A stretch of 64,000 bases of DNA from Anderseniella sp. Alg231-50 (GCF_900149695.1 NZ_LT703006.1:1-64000); one strand, 5' to 3'. Positions 26,367-35,892 are shown, counted from the first letter of the stretch. A program made the numbers and translations. The notes: generated from the sequence alone by a model not told the origin.

Positions 26367-26810
26367 TCAAGTTGGCCCAGTCCATCGATGTTCGACATTC
26401 ATCAAGCCTGTACCATCTTCAACCTCTCGACAGATTTCAATCAATCCTTCCCGGCGATAAAACTTTCGAGCTTGTTCATTCGCTTCATAAGCCCAAACGA
26501 CTATCCGATCGCGTCCTTCCTTCGCCAGATCCAGTAACTGCTTTCCCAAACCATGGTTTCGAGCTTCCCGGGCGACATATAACCCGCATATAAACTCATC
26601 CTCACGGACGCAAAAACCAACAATTGTGTCGTTCTTTTCGGCAATCCAAACCGTGTCTTTTCTAAAAACTTCACACCAGAAAGCCGCCAACGGCTGCAAC
26701 TCGTCCAGCGGGTCCAGCCAAGGCGATTCATCACCCCAGTCACGGATGATTTGCGCGCAAGCAAGGGCATCAGATGGCTTTCCGGCACGAAATGAATAGG
26801 TCATGGCCAT
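26367..26810 (-). CDS. GNAT acetyltransferase
   Basis: A 147-residue acetyl-CoA-dependent N-acetyltransferase. The beta-4 strand and acetyl-CoA loop read GLYVAREARNHGLGKQLLDLAKE, with a variant of the R/Q-x-x-G-x-G/A motif (NHGLGK). The C-terminal NEQARKFYRREGL is the usual helix-Tyr segment. ATG 26810 is used, because an upstream extension to 27020 has no similarity. The acceptor is unknown. It is transcribed divergently from the PilZ gene. Confidence 0.75.
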   Translation of the reverse strand: MAMTYSFRAGKPSDALACAQIIRDWGDESPWLDPLDELQPLAAFWCEVFRKDTVWIAEKNDTIVGFCVREDEFICGLYVAREARNHGLGKQLLDLAKEGRDRIVVWAYEANEQARKFYRREGLIEICREVEDGTGLMNVEHRWTGPT

Positions 26811-27112
26811 AAACGTATGCTGCCTCAACCATTCAGTCCATTGTGCATCGGCGGAAGTAGCTTTGTCCGCAAATACCAATGCCAGCTTTGTGACACTAGC
26901 GGACTGCTGGGATACTTTTCCTGGATCGCAGCTGAAATGGCCCGGCTGGAACTGGCGCAATAAAAATCCACCTTGCCACAACACCGACTTGCCTCTGTCT
27001 GGCCCAACAAAACCGCCCATTGTTAATCAGGTCAATTTTATCCATTCTGGAACACAATGTATACGAATCCGCTATAAACTTCCGCTTTTGCAGTCGAGCG
27101 AAAGACAGTTCC

Positions 27113-27400
27113 ATGCCAAAACAAGCAAATGCCAACTTTCAATTTCAGGAAAGACGCCGGTCTCCGCGAAGAAACGTGAAAATCGGTGCGAACGCTGTAA
27201 TTGCCAATCCAGAGGCGACGATCGATTGTACAATACTTGATTTCTCGGAATCAGGTGCGAAATTGCAGATGGAAGACGTGGATATCATTACCGCTCGTTT
27301 CAAACTGTTCATACCCGATGTTGACCACATATATGAGTGCGAGGTTGTTTGGCGTGATGGCAAGTACCTGGGTGTAAAATTCGCGAATTCCATGCCCTAG
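27113..27400 (+). CDS. Single-domain PilZ protein
   Basis: A 95-residue protein made of one PilZ domain. The c-di-GMP loop is ERRRSPRRNVKI (R-x3-R), and the second motif is ILDFSESGAKLQ (D-x-S-x2-G). Both are intact, so it should bind cyclic di-GMP. It probably acts as an adaptor in motility, adhesion or polysaccharide output. The start ATG 27113 was chosen because the domain begins right after it. It is a lone gene; another PilZ protein is encoded at 62308. Confidence 0.82.
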   Translation: MPKQANANFQFQERRRSPRRNVKIGANAVIANPEATIDCTILDFSESGAKLQMEDVDIITARFKLFIPDVDHIYECEVVWRDGKYLGVKFANSMP

Positions 27401-27450
27401 CAAGGCATCGCTCAGCTACTACGGATAACAGCCGCCTGCAGCCTGCCTGG

Positions 27451-28371
27451 TCACCTTTCAGGCAGCGGAATGAACTCCTCCGCGTCTCCCGGCACAATAT
27501 CAAACTTCGCCGTCCTCCATTCCTGCTTGGCCTGTTCGATCCGCTCTTTCGATGACGACACGAAGTTCCACCAGATGTGTCGCGGGCCATCCATCGGTTC
27601 GCCGCCCAGCACCATGATGCGCGCCACCTTTACCGCTGTGATGGTGATGGCATCACCGGCCCGCAACACGAGCAACTGCCCACCTTCGAACAGATCACCG
27701 GCAATGCGTATCTGGCCGGAAACGACATAGATGGCGCGTTCTTCGTGAACCGGCGGCAATGGCATGGTGGCGCCAGGGTGCATGACCGCTTCGCCGTAAA
27801 ACATGTCCGAATGGGTTTTGACCGGAGACGTTTCACCGAACATGGAGCCTGCAATGACGCGCAGCATGACGCCACCATCGGTAATGACCGGCAACTCATC
27901 TGCCGCATGGTGCCAGAAACCGGGTGCGACTTCCTCCTGGTCCTTCGGCAATGCAACCCATGATTGGATTCCATAAAGGTTCTTGCTCGCCGCACGTTCC
28001 GCCGGCGCGGTGCGCTCGGAATGTACTATTCCCCTGCCCGCCCGCATCCAGTTGACGGCGCCGGGATCGATTGCCTGTTCAACACCAAGACTGTCACGAT
28101 GAAATATCTGTCCCTCAAACAGCCATGTCACCGTGGACAGGCCGATGTGCGGGTGCGGCCGCACATCAATGCCCTTGCCGGCATCAAGTTTCGCCGGCCC
28201 CATCTGGTCAAAAAAGATGAAAGGCCCGATCATCTGCTTTTTGACCGACGGCAGCGCACGGCGCACCTCGAAATCTCCAATGTCACGTGCACGCGGCACG
28301 ATGATGTGTTCAATGGCGTCGCACGATCCCTTGTCGCCCAATACCGGATCGTCACAATCAAATCTGCTCAT
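27451..28371 (-). CDS. Pirin family protein
   Basis: A 306-residue bicupin. GPFIFFDQMGPAKLDAGKGIDVRPHPHIGLSTVTWLFEG carries the metal-binding His residues (HPHIG) and HSERT follows with another. The C-terminal Pirin_C domain includes VMHPGATMPLPPVHEERAIYVV. Pirins of bacteria may act as quercetinase-like dioxygenases or stress regulators. ATG 28371 is preferred to the TTG at 28377. It is divergent from the antiporter gene with only 68 bases between starts. Confidence 0.85.
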   Translation of the reverse strand: MSRFDCDDPVLGDKGSCDAIEHIIVPRARDIGDFEVRRALPSVKKQMIGPFIFFDQMGPAKLDAGKGIDVRPHPHIGLSTVTWLFEGQIFHRDSLGVEQAIDPGAVNWMRAGRGIVHSERTAPAERAASKNLYGIQSWVALPKDQEEVAPGFWHHAADELPVITDGGVMLRVIAGSMFGETSPVKTHSDMFYGEAVMHPGATMPLPPVHEERAIYVVSGQIRIAGDLFEGGQLLVLRAGDAITITAVKVARIMVLGGEPMDGPRHIWWNFVSSSKERIEQAKQEWRTAKFDIVPGDAEEFIPLPER

Positions 28372-28439
28372 TAACAAACCTGCCCATTAAGTTGAGTTCT
28401 CCAATTTCAGTCTGGCCGAAGCGCTGCACATGCGGCAAC

Positions 28440-30305
28440 ATGGCCGGACAATACGTGGAGGTTGTGACATTGGGCAATATCAGTCTGTTTCAGATTGCCA
28501 TCCTGTTGGCGTCAGCAGCCCTGATTGCGCCGCTGGCGAAGTACTTCCGCATTGGCGCCGTGCTGGGCTACCTGTTTGCCGGTGTCATTATCGGGCCGTT
28601 TGTGCTGCGCATCTTCACCGATGCGGAAAAAATGCTGCATGTGGCCGAGTTCGGCGTGGTCCTCTTGTTGTTCCTGATCGGGCTGGAATTGCGGCCGCAA
28701 CGCCTGTTTGCCATGCGCAAGTCCGTGATCGGTGCCGGCGGCACCCAGGTACTGGTTTCTGCCCTCATATTGTTCGCAATGATGCTGGCTGCGCAGTACA
28801 ACTGGCGCATCGCCCTGTTCACCGGGCTGGCGCTGGCGCTGTCGTCAACCGCCATGGTCCTGCAGGTTTTGAAGGAACAGGGCGAACTTGAACACCGCCA
28901 TGGCAGGCTCGGATTTGCCGTCTTGCTGTTCCAGGACATCGCCGCCATTCCGATGATTGCCTTTGTCGGCCTGTTGGCCGTCAGCGGCGGCGAGCAGGCC
29001 ACCATGACCTGGTATGGTGCCACCAAGGCGCTCGGCGCCATCTGCCTCGTCATACTGGCCGGCCGCTACGTCCTCGGCTTTGTTTTCCACCTGATCGCCA
29101 AGACAGGCGTTTCGGAAGCCATGACGGCATTCGCGCTGCTCACCATCGTTGTAATCGAAATCATCATGAAGAGCGCCGGCCTGTCACCGGCCCTGGGGGC
29201 ATTCATTGCCGGCGCGCTGTTGGCCGACTCGGCCTACCGGCACGAGATCGAAGCCGACATCAAGCCGTTTGAATCACTGCTGCTCGGCATGTTCTTCGTT
29301 GCCGTCGGCATGTCGCTTGATCTGCGGCTGATCACCGAGATACCCGGCACCATCATCCTGGCAGCAACCATCCTGATGGTAACCAAGGGCATCATATTGT
29401 TTTTCACCGGCAGGTATTTCGGCCTCAACGTGAAAAGTGCCCGCAGATTTTCAGTTGCCCTGGCCCAGGGCGGTGAATTCGCCTTCGTGCTGACGACAAC
29501 TGCCTTGGCTGCCTTTGTCATCACCCGTGACTTTGCATCCAAGGTCAATGTCGTGGTCACACTGACCATGGTGGCAACTCCCCTCCTGATGCTGGCCGAA
29601 GGCTGGCTGTCCGCCCGGGCGGCACCTGCCGCAGACACAGACGACAAACATGACGACATGCCGGACCAGGGCGGGCACGTGGTGATTGCCGGCCTGGGAC
29701 GCTTCGGCCAGATTATCGCGCGTGTCCTGGCGGCGCGCAAAATTCCGTTCACCGCGCTGGACGGAGACCCGACACAGATCGAGATCGTGCGCAAGTTTGG
29801 CGGCAAGGTGTATTTCGGCGATGCCTCGCGCCAGGACATTCTCGATGCGGCCCAGGTCAGCAAGGCACGGGCATTTGTGGTCTGTGTCTCCAATCCGCAA
29901 GCCTCGCTGAAAATCGTCGAACTGGTGCGCAAGAAGTATCCCGACCTGCCGATCTATGTACGCGCCCGTGACCGCAACCATGTCCACCAGCTTATGGACC
30001 ATGGCGTTGAACACATCATGCGCGAAACCTTCCTGTCGGCGGTTGAGATGTCACGCCGCGTCCTGCTGGAGGCAGGTCTTGGACGCGAAGAGGCGGCCCG
30101 GACCATCAAGGCATTTGCGAACGGTGACAGGGCGCGGCTGTATGATGACTACCAGCACTATTCGGACGTGCAGAAAATGGCCGAAAGTGCCAAGCGGCAC
30201 GCCCAGGAACTGTCTGACCTGTTTACCACCGACGCAGACGCCGGACTTGCCGAAGACCAGCCGAACAACGACAAGCCGCGCAGGCGCTCGCGCCAGGCGA
30301 GATAG
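28440..30305 (+). CDS. Kef-type K+/H+ antiporter (CPA2) with TrkA-N domain
   Basis: A 621-residue protein. The N-terminal two thirds are the CPA2 antiporter core with about 12 helices (LLLFLIGLELRPQRL, LALALSSTAMVLQVLKEQGE, LGAFIAGALLADSAYRHE). A cytosolic TrkA-N Rossmann domain follows (GHVVIAGLGRFGQIIARVLA, then GDASRQDILDAAQV). It fits KefB/KefC, which exchange K+ for H+ under glutathione-adduct control. ATG 28440 is given; a TTG at 28470 has a perfect GGAGG eight bases upstream and could be the true start. The tail is rich in Asp and Arg. No KefF/KefG partner lies adjacent. Confidence 0.87.
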   Translation: MAGQYVEVVTLGNISLFQIAILLASAALIAPLAKYFRIGAVLGYLFAGVIIGPFVLRIFTDAEKMLHVAEFGVVLLLFLIGLELRPQRLFAMRKSVIGAGGTQVLVSALILFAMMLAAQYNWRIALFTGLALALSSTAMVLQVLKEQGELEHRHGRLGFAVLLFQDIAAIPMIAFVGLLAVSGGEQATMTWYGATKALGAICLVILAGRYVLGFVFHLIAKTGVSEAMTAFALLTIVVIEIIMKSAGLSPALGAFIAGALLADSAYRHEIEADIKPFESLLLGMFFVAVGMSLDLRLITEIPGTIILAATILMVTKGIILFFTGRYFGLNVKSARRFSVALAQGGEFAFVLTTTALAAFVITRDFASKVNVVVTLTMVATPLLMLAEGWLSARAAPAADTDDKHDDMPDQGGHVVIAGLGRFGQIIARVLAARKIPFTALDGDPTQIEIVRKFGGKVYFGDASRQDILDAAQVSKARAFVVCVSNPQASLKIVELVRKKYPDLPIYVRARDRNHVHQLMDHGVEHIMRETFLSAVEMSRRVLLEAGLGREEAARTIKAFANGDRARLYDDYQHYSDVQKMAESAKRHAQELSDLFTTDADAGLAEDQPNNDKPRRRSRQAR

Positions 30306-30392
30306 GGCGTCGGCCAGATCAGACAGACCTTTGATTGAGCTTTCCAGAAATCACAAACCTGGTCGCACCGTCATCTGACCGCGACGGCTATG

Positions 30393-33254
30393 TCACGTTT
30401 CAGCCAGATACTTTATGGCGCTGCGTCCGGGCATGAAGAAATAGGCGCCGCCGCGCATGCGTACGAAATCCTTCATCCCGCTGACCATGATAGGGCCTTG
30501 TGGCGTCGGGATGGTCAGTCGTCCGCCCCTGCGGCCACGGCCCAGAATTGAGTCGACCTCACCATCCAGTCCATGGAACATGCGCTCCATGCACCAGGTC
30601 TGCTGGATGAACTCAAACTGCCGCTCCAGATCACCATTGAGGCACATGAACAAAAGCCCCGGGTCACTGGCGTCATCATGTCCGGCTCCGGAACTGTCGT
30701 ACTGGCGCCCCATGCGCAAAATCCGGTGCTTGTTGCTGATCGACAGTTCTGCCTCGCTGTCTTGCGGGCGCAGGCTGTCGCGCGGATTGGCCCGTCGGAT
30801 GTGGGCACCGAACGGGCAGCGAAAACCCGAAGGATCCTCCTTGCCGAACAGGAATTCGTTATCCGGTGGTCCATCGCCCGGCTCGAAAGGATGTCGCACC
30901 AGGGATGTGCCGTTCTTCCAGCGCCCCACCATTTTGGCTTCGATCCATTCCTGAAGCTGGTTTTTCGTTGCGCCCGGCGGTACCCCCTGACGATCCTTGA
31001 TCTGGTCTGCCGCTTTTTTTGAAAACTGATGGAATGCGCCCACGTCCTGCTCCAGTTGCCTGATAACCAGATAAGATCCGTTGCGGCCAAAATTGCGGGG
31101 TTTGTCGGCGTCATCCGCCGCAAAGTCCGGCCAGTCGTCTTGCTCCGCCAGCGGCTTGTGGGTGGGCAGGATGTTTTGCGGGTCATCCGGTGCCGACAGC
31201 AGCGGGCTGGTCGGCATGTAATTGCGGTTGTCCGGATAGCCCAGGATGAACTCGCCCGGTTCAACTGTATGTATTGCATTGGTTTGCGCAATCGAACGGC
31301 GCGTGCCCTTGAGTATCGGATGTGAAATCCCGTCGGCAAATCCGAAAGCCTCTTTTTCCGGCGCATCGCCGGTCGGGCTGGCCTTGGCCGTGACTTGATG
31401 GACCAGGCTACAGCCATGCCTGGCAAGCAGTTTCAACTGCTCATCAATCGTCTTCTCGAAGTGGTTGGTTTCCGCGTAGACAATTACAGCGGCGTCCACG
31501 CCGGCCTGGCCATGTCCCCACCACCAGTCTTCCGGCTTGTCGTCACCGGTATCCTTCAACACATACTTTGCCCGCACCGGTTCATCCATGCCTTGCCGGT
31601 AGGCAGCGGGAAACGCATTCATCTGCTCTTCAGTCATGCCGAATTTGGGCAAGCCGGACGAGGAGACCGCAAACAAGATCGCCTTTCTGAACGGCGGCCG
31701 GTCTCCGTAGCTTACCTGGCTCTGCATTTCCTTTAACCAGCCCTTTGCCTGCGGACGGTCATCAGGCAACTTGATAAGCAGGCAGGCGGCTTCATTGAGC
31801 TTCTTCATGCCGCCGAACAGGATTGTCTGAATTTCATCAGTTTCCAGGGCATGGGCAGGCATCCGCCGTGAGCCTATCAGTGACAGCCATTCGCGCGCCT
31901 GGCTTTCCGTCTTCGCCGTCAGCAGACCACGCCGGATAAAGGCATTTCCGCGAACCCGGTCGGTGGTGGTATTGGGATAGGCTGAATACCAGAACCTGGT
32001 CGGCAGCTGCTGGCGCCGGGCCCAGCGCTTGAAGCGGTCTCCGTCTGTCGCGCCCTTCAAAAACAGATTCTCGGTTCTCGGATAATTCTCGGTGTTGCTC
32101 CAGACTGCTGTCAGCCCGCCCGATGCCTTGGTAATGAAATCCTCAAGGTAGCTTTCCCAACTGCCGCCAAAATTGGAAAAGAACAATACTTTGTCTGTAC
32201 CGGGCAGCAGTATCCAGCGCGCGAAATGAATAGTCCCGATTTCGCTGAGATAACCCGGGCGAAACACATGTGTGGCCATTTGCGCAATGAACCAGTAGGC
32301 AAATCGCAGCGTCAGTCTTCGCAGCCTGCCGGGCTTCATCTTGGAAATCCCGTAAAGATGATTGATGCTGCCGTCATTCTCCCGGCTCATCACCTGGCTG
32401 AGAGTATCCAGGTCGGGGGTCAGGTCTGGAGCGGGGTCGGAGCGCTCCCTGGCGCGCAAACGAGCGTAAAGCACACCAACACCCGCAGCCAGGATCAACA
32501 CGCCGCCCAGAATTGTCAGGCCACCCATGGCGACCGCGAACCAGACCCCGCCGGCACTGCAGGAAAGATATACCACCCAGGCCAATATGAGCGCGAGAAC
32601 CGTGAGGTAAGGCCAGGCGAAAGTCTTCAGCCCGTTAATGGCGACCTTCACAACGGGTAGCGAAACCGCCGCATTGGAGCGCGCAAAGGGCACCTCTTCT
32701 GGCGTCATCATGTCGGTAAACCCGGGCTCTCCGGCCATTTGCCCGCGCACATGATTGAGAACCTCCAGCGGCGAACCGGAAACCGAGCCTGCATCGGCGA
32801 ACTCCTGCACCTTCCTGGCAAAGTCCCACTCGCGATTTATCCGCTTTACCGTCATGCCGGGAGTGCCGGTATGGTTGAGCCCCGGTGTGCGGAACAGTCC
32901 CAAACCTGTGTCGTGCGAATGTTCGGTGAGGAAATCAGCCAGCCCGGTTTCGCTGACCGTATGTCCGGCAGTGGAGAATATCTCCCGCAAAGGGTCTTGC
33001 AGCCGCTTTGCAAGATCATCAATAGCCGCCTGCTTGTTGCCGTCCTGGCTGGTCTCGATGACAATAAACGCACCGTGGCCGCTGTCTTCGTCAGCCGGCA
33101 AGACATTGATCGACATGAAATGCACACTGCTGTCGTCGAACAGGGGGCGAGTGGTTCTGCTGACGGGATTGCCGTAGCTGTCTAGTTTCGCTTGGACACC
33201 ATCGGCTTTTCCGGTGTCGAACGGCACTGCAATTGTGAGGAATGTATGGGACAT
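30393..33254 (-). CDS. Very long DyP-type peroxidase fusion with membrane segment
   Basis: A 953-residue protein. The last 400 residues form a dye-decolorizing peroxidase domain: GFADGISHP holds the catalytic Asp and CPFGAHIRRANPRD the proximal heme His and Arg. Upstream is a two-to-three helix membrane block near residues 205-260 (FAWPYLTVLALILAWVVYL and following). Between them is a domain with HFARWILLPGTDKVLFFSNFGGSW that I know only from similar fused DyPs. Ordinary DyPs have 300-450 residues and no membrane part. The start at 33254 has AGGA at eight bases; a longer frame to 33332 would run through an 18-bp repeat. Likely membrane-bound and heme-dependent. Confidence 0.85.
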   Translation of the reverse strand: MSHTFLTIAVPFDTGKADGVQAKLDSYGNPVSRTTRPLFDDSSVHFMSINVLPADEDSGHGAFIVIETSQDGNKQAAIDDLAKRLQDPLREIFSTAGHTVSETGLADFLTEHSHDTGLGLFRTPGLNHTGTPGMTVKRINREWDFARKVQEFADAGSVSGSPLEVLNHVRGQMAGEPGFTDMMTPEEVPFARSNAAVSLPVVKVAINGLKTFAWPYLTVLALILAWVVYLSCSAGGVWFAVAMGGLTILGGVLILAAGVGVLYARLRARERSDPAPDLTPDLDTLSQVMSRENDGSINHLYGISKMKPGRLRRLTLRFAYWFIAQMATHVFRPGYLSEIGTIHFARWILLPGTDKVLFFSNFGGSWESYLEDFITKASGGLTAVWSNTENYPRTENLFLKGATDGDRFKRWARRQQLPTRFWYSAYPNTTTDRVRGNAFIRRGLLTAKTESQAREWLSLIGSRRMPAHALETDEIQTILFGGMKKLNEAACLLIKLPDDRPQAKGWLKEMQSQVSYGDRPPFRKAILFAVSSSGLPKFGMTEEQMNAFPAAYRQGMDEPVRAKYVLKDTGDDKPEDWWWGHGQAGVDAAVIVYAETNHFEKTIDEQLKLLARHGCSLVHQVTAKASPTGDAPEKEAFGFADGISHPILKGTRRSIAQTNAIHTVEPGEFILGYPDNRNYMPTSPLLSAPDDPQNILPTHKPLAEQDDWPDFAADDADKPRNFGRNGSYLVIRQLEQDVGAFHQFSKKAADQIKDRQGVPPGATKNQLQEWIEAKMVGRWKNGTSLVRHPFEPGDGPPDNEFLFGKEDPSGFRCPFGAHIRRANPRDSLRPQDSEAELSISNKHRILRMGRQYDSSGAGHDDASDPGLLFMCLNGDLERQFEFIQQTWCMERMFHGLDGEVDSILGRGRRGGRLTIPTPQGPIMVSGMKDFVRMRGGAYFFMPGRSAIKYLAET

Positions 33255-33276
33255 TGGCACGATCCTGCTGGCTAGA

Positions 33277-33330
33277 GAGACGACGGTTTTGGTCGAGACG
33301 ACGGTTTTGGTCGATACGCCGGATTTGGCC
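33277..33330. repeat. Short tandem repeat, 18-bp unit, 2 exact plus 1 degenerate copy
   Basis: GAGACGACGGTTTTGGTC occurs at 33277-33294 and 33295-33312, then a diverged copy at 33313-33330. It lies just upstream of the DyP fusion start (33254). If translation began at 33332 instead it would add a VSTKT repeat to the protein. Confidence 0.75.
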
Positions 33331-33414
33331 ATTTTAAACCTACGTCGACCAAATGGAGTGTGTTAAAATTCACACAGGCAGTCCGAGCCCGGATTCAAAA
33401 CACCGTCGCCACCT

Positions 33415-34056
33415 CTAGACCTGCGGTTTCAAGAGCCAGACATTCTCTTTCGCGGTGCATTTGCCCTTCAGTTTCCCCGCCACATGGACACTTGCCAGCG
33501 GTGCTACACTGTAGCAGTCCCGGTAATGCTCAGGTATCTCCGCATCAGAGATGGAAAACGGCGGGCCGGCCATCTGGGTTTGATCATACTCAAAGGTTAT
33601 CAGCAGCTGCGGTGCCTGACAGGTGATGTCTGTGAGGTGTACGGCGTAGCGGATGCGCATTTCCCCGGGCAACGCCACAAGCGCCGCACGATCGAACGTC
33701 GCATCGACAGCGCCAAGCAGCGCGTGTGTCAGCTGGAAGAAATCCCCGACAAAGATATCCAGATCCGTCACGCTGTAGCATTTCAAGCCGCCTTTGGTGA
33801 CCACGGTCGGTTCAAGCTCCATTTCCGCGAACAATTGCTGGACCGCCACTTCGCTCAACTCCACACCGGCAATCCGGTAACCTTGTGACAGCAGCCAGGC
33901 AATATCCCGGCTCTTTCCGCACAAGGGCACAAACACTCGGCTGCCAACAGGCAGGGAAAGTTCCTGAAAGTAATCCGGCAGCAAAGAATTGCCATCGGCC
34001 TCGTGGAAACCGATATCTGCTATCTGCCACTTTTCATGCCAGTATTCCTTGTCCAT
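33415..34056 (-). CDS. Thiopurine S-methyltransferase (TPMT) family
   Basis: A 213-residue SAM-dependent methyltransferase. WHEKWQIADIGFHEADGN, the SAM site RVFVPLCGKSRDIAWLLSQGYRIAGVELSE and DRAALVALP are the TPMT family signatures, and the length fits. Bacterial TPMTs methylate tellurite, selenite or thiol compounds. The start at 34056 has AGGGGA seven bases before the ATG. Its promoter has a MerR-type layout that points to control by the divergently transcribed MerR-family gene. Confidence 0.88.
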   Translation of the reverse strand: MDKEYWHEKWQIADIGFHEADGNSLLPDYFQELSLPVGSRVFVPLCGKSRDIAWLLSQGYRIAGVELSEVAVQQLFAEMELEPTVVTKGGLKCYSVTDLDIFVGDFFQLTHALLGAVDATFDRAALVALPGEMRIRYAVHLTDITCQAPQLLITFEYDQTQMAGPPFSISDAEIPEHYRDCYSVAPLASVHVAGKLKGKCTAKENVWLLKPQV

Positions 34057-34097
34057 TTGAGCATCCCCTGAAGAAGCGTTGACCCTTTGATACGACA

Positions 34098-34128
34098 AGG
34101 ATACAACTTCAAGTCAACTTGAGGTCAA
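34098..34128 (-). promoter_or_regulatory. MerR-type promoter with dyad operator between tpm-like and merR-like genes
   Basis: Read on the minus strand, a -35 TTGACC (34123-34128) and a -10 TATCCT (34098-34103) are separated by 19 bases, the over-long spacer typical of MerR-activated promoters. The spacer is centred on the dyad CCTCAAGTTGACTTGAAG (34107-34124), close to the SoxR-box consensus. It faces the methyltransferase gene. Confidence 0.65.
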
Positions 34129-34151
34129 CAGTAAAATTCACAAGGCCCGAA

Positions 34152-34562
34152 ATGGACATTGGAAAGGTCGTCGAACAGTCCGGTTTACCTGCATCAACCT
34201 TGCGCTATTACGAGGAAAAGGGGCTGATCCGGCCCGTGGGCCGCAAGGGGTTGCGCAGGATGTATGACGCCGATGTGCTGGACCGGCTGGCGCTGATAGC
34301 GTTGGGGAGAAACGCCGGTTTCACGCTTGTCGAGATAGCCGCAATGTTCACACCCGATGGACCAAGGATAGACCGCGAACAGCTTGCCACCAGGGCGGAC
34401 CAGCTGGACAGGACAATCAGGCAACTCATTGCGATGCGTGACGGACTTCGCCATGCCGCCAAATGCCCGGCACCCAGCCACTTCGAATGTCACAAGTTTC
34501 AGCGCTTTCTCAACGTCGCGCTGAAAAACCGGCGCAAACGAAAGACCCGGCGGCACATCTGA
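34152..34562 (+). CDS. MerR-family transcriptional regulator
   Basis: A 136-residue regulator. The winged helix-turn-helix is at the N terminus (MDIGKVVEQSGLPASTLRYYEEKGLI), followed by a dimerisation coiled coil (DQLDRTIRQLIAMRDGLRHAA). The C-terminal tail HAAKCPAPSHFECHKFQRF holds two Cys and two His that could bind a metal or thiol reagent; the four-Cys iron-sulfur cluster of SoxR is not present. ATG 34152 is used since the fold begins there. It is divergent from the TPMT-like gene, with the shared operator in between, so activation of that gene and self-control are likely. Confidence 0.82.
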   Translation: MDIGKVVEQSGLPASTLRYYEEKGLIRPVGRKGLRRMYDADVLDRLALIALGRNAGFTLVEIAAMFTPDGPRIDREQLATRADQLDRTIRQLIAMRDGLRHAAKCPAPSHFECHKFQRFLNVALKNRRKRKTRRHI

Positions 34563-34615
34563 TATGGCCTGGCCAACGTCGCAAGCCATAGCCAGCTTCA
34601 CTGGCAAGCCTGACG

Positions 34616-35875
34616 TCAATCCGCGACGGTCGTCTGCAGCGTCCGGCGCAACCCGGCAACGATCTGCTGCCGGTCATGATGTTGCCGGACGAACTCCTGA
34701 AGTGCAGCCGACCGGGCGCGCGCCGCATCGCGGTTCTGCAGGCATTCAAGACATGCGCCTGCAAACGTGTCTGCTGTTTCATCACTCAGAATCGCATGTG
34801 TGCCGGGCCGCAGGTCCAGTCCTTCGGCGCCTGCAAAAGTCGAGACCACCGGCACATCATGCGCACCGGCTTCCAGTATTTTTATACGGCTGCCGCTGCC
34901 GAAGCGCAGCGGAATGATGACCGCATCCGCCGATTCATAAAGCGGCACCAGATCGGGCGGGCTGACAATCAGTTGCACTCCGTCTTGCCGGCACAAGCCG
35001 GTAAGGTGCTCACCAGGGTTGCTGCCTGCCACAATGAGGTTCAGCCCGGTTATGCGGTTCTGCAGGATCGGCCAAACCTCTTCGAGGAACCAGCACATCC
35101 CGTCAACGTTGGGCCCGTAACTGAGATTGCCGACAAACATCAACACCGGTGCTGATGTCGGCGTACCGGCTTCTCGCTGTTTCGCCGCAGGTTCGGGAGT
35201 TGCAGATGAAATGCCGTTGGGCACCAGTCCGATTTTCGATATGGCCAGACGCTGTTCTATCGATCGCACGACATCCCTGCTGGCCACTGTGAACAACTCT
35301 ACGGCGTCCGCATGCCGATTGATCACCGCATCATAAATATCAGCCTGGGCGTCCAGCCATGCAGCCTTATCGGTGAAACCGGCATCGCGCTCATAGGCAG
35401 CACGGGATCGGCACAACGCGCCGTCATCATCGTCAAGGTCTACCAGCAGCCGCGCGTGTTGCAGCTTGTCTTGCAGCGCATCGACCAGCGGCAGCATTTG
35501 AGCCCGCGACAGGATGACAAGATCAGGGTCAAAGGCGGTCAGTTGTTCGCTGATCCGGGCAATGGCAGCTGCGGAAAGCGCCATGCTGGTGAGCGGTTTG
35601 CCGTATGCCGCCAACAAGCCTGGCCGGGATTCGATTGGCAACGATCTGGTGATAAGCAGAAGCCTGGTATCCACCCCTTCATCAACCCTGATGACCCTCG
35701 TGTCGGGCCGGAACGGGTGGTCCTCACCCGCCCTTCCGGCATCGATCTCCACGGCCATGACCAGCACGTCCCCTGTCTGTTCAGCGGCTTGTGAGAACAT
35801 GCTGGTGCGCATGGCGAGGCCGTTGCCGCCCAAGGCAGGCATGACGGGGCTGATATGGGCTATCTTCGGTCTCAA
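34616..35875 (-). CDS. GT4-like glycosyltransferase
   Basis: A 419-residue glycosyltransferase. It begins KIAHISPVMPALGGNGLAMRT, has LVPNGISSATPEP, LMFVGNLSYGPNVDGMCWFLEEVWPIL, then PLRFGSGSRIKILEAGAHDVPVVS with the family 4 type catalytic/nucleotide region (K-I-L-E-A). It could add a sugar to a surface polysaccharide. The only usable start is TTG 35875. It lies 17 bases after the stop of the MNN1-like gene, so the two are co-transcribed. Confidence 0.8.
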   Translation of the reverse strand: MRPKIAHISPVMPALGGNGLAMRTSMFSQAAEQTGDVLVMAVEIDAGRAGEDHPFRPDTRVIRVDEGVDTRLLLITRSLPIESRPGLLAAYGKPLTSMALSAAAIARISEQLTAFDPDLVILSRAQMLPLVDALQDKLQHARLLVDLDDDDGALCRSRAAYERDAGFTDKAAWLDAQADIYDAVINRHADAVELFTVASRDVVRSIEQRLAISKIGLVPNGISSATPEPAAKQREAGTPTSAPVLMFVGNLSYGPNVDGMCWFLEEVWPILQNRITGLNLIVAGSNPGEHLTGLCRQDGVQLIVSPPDLVPLYESADAVIIPLRFGSGSRIKILEAGAHDVPVVSTFAGAEGLDLRPGTHAILSDETADTFAGACLECLQNRDAARARSAALQEFVRQHHDRQQIVAGLRRTLQTTVAD

Positions 35876-35892
35876 GTCACCTGCCCGGTTTT

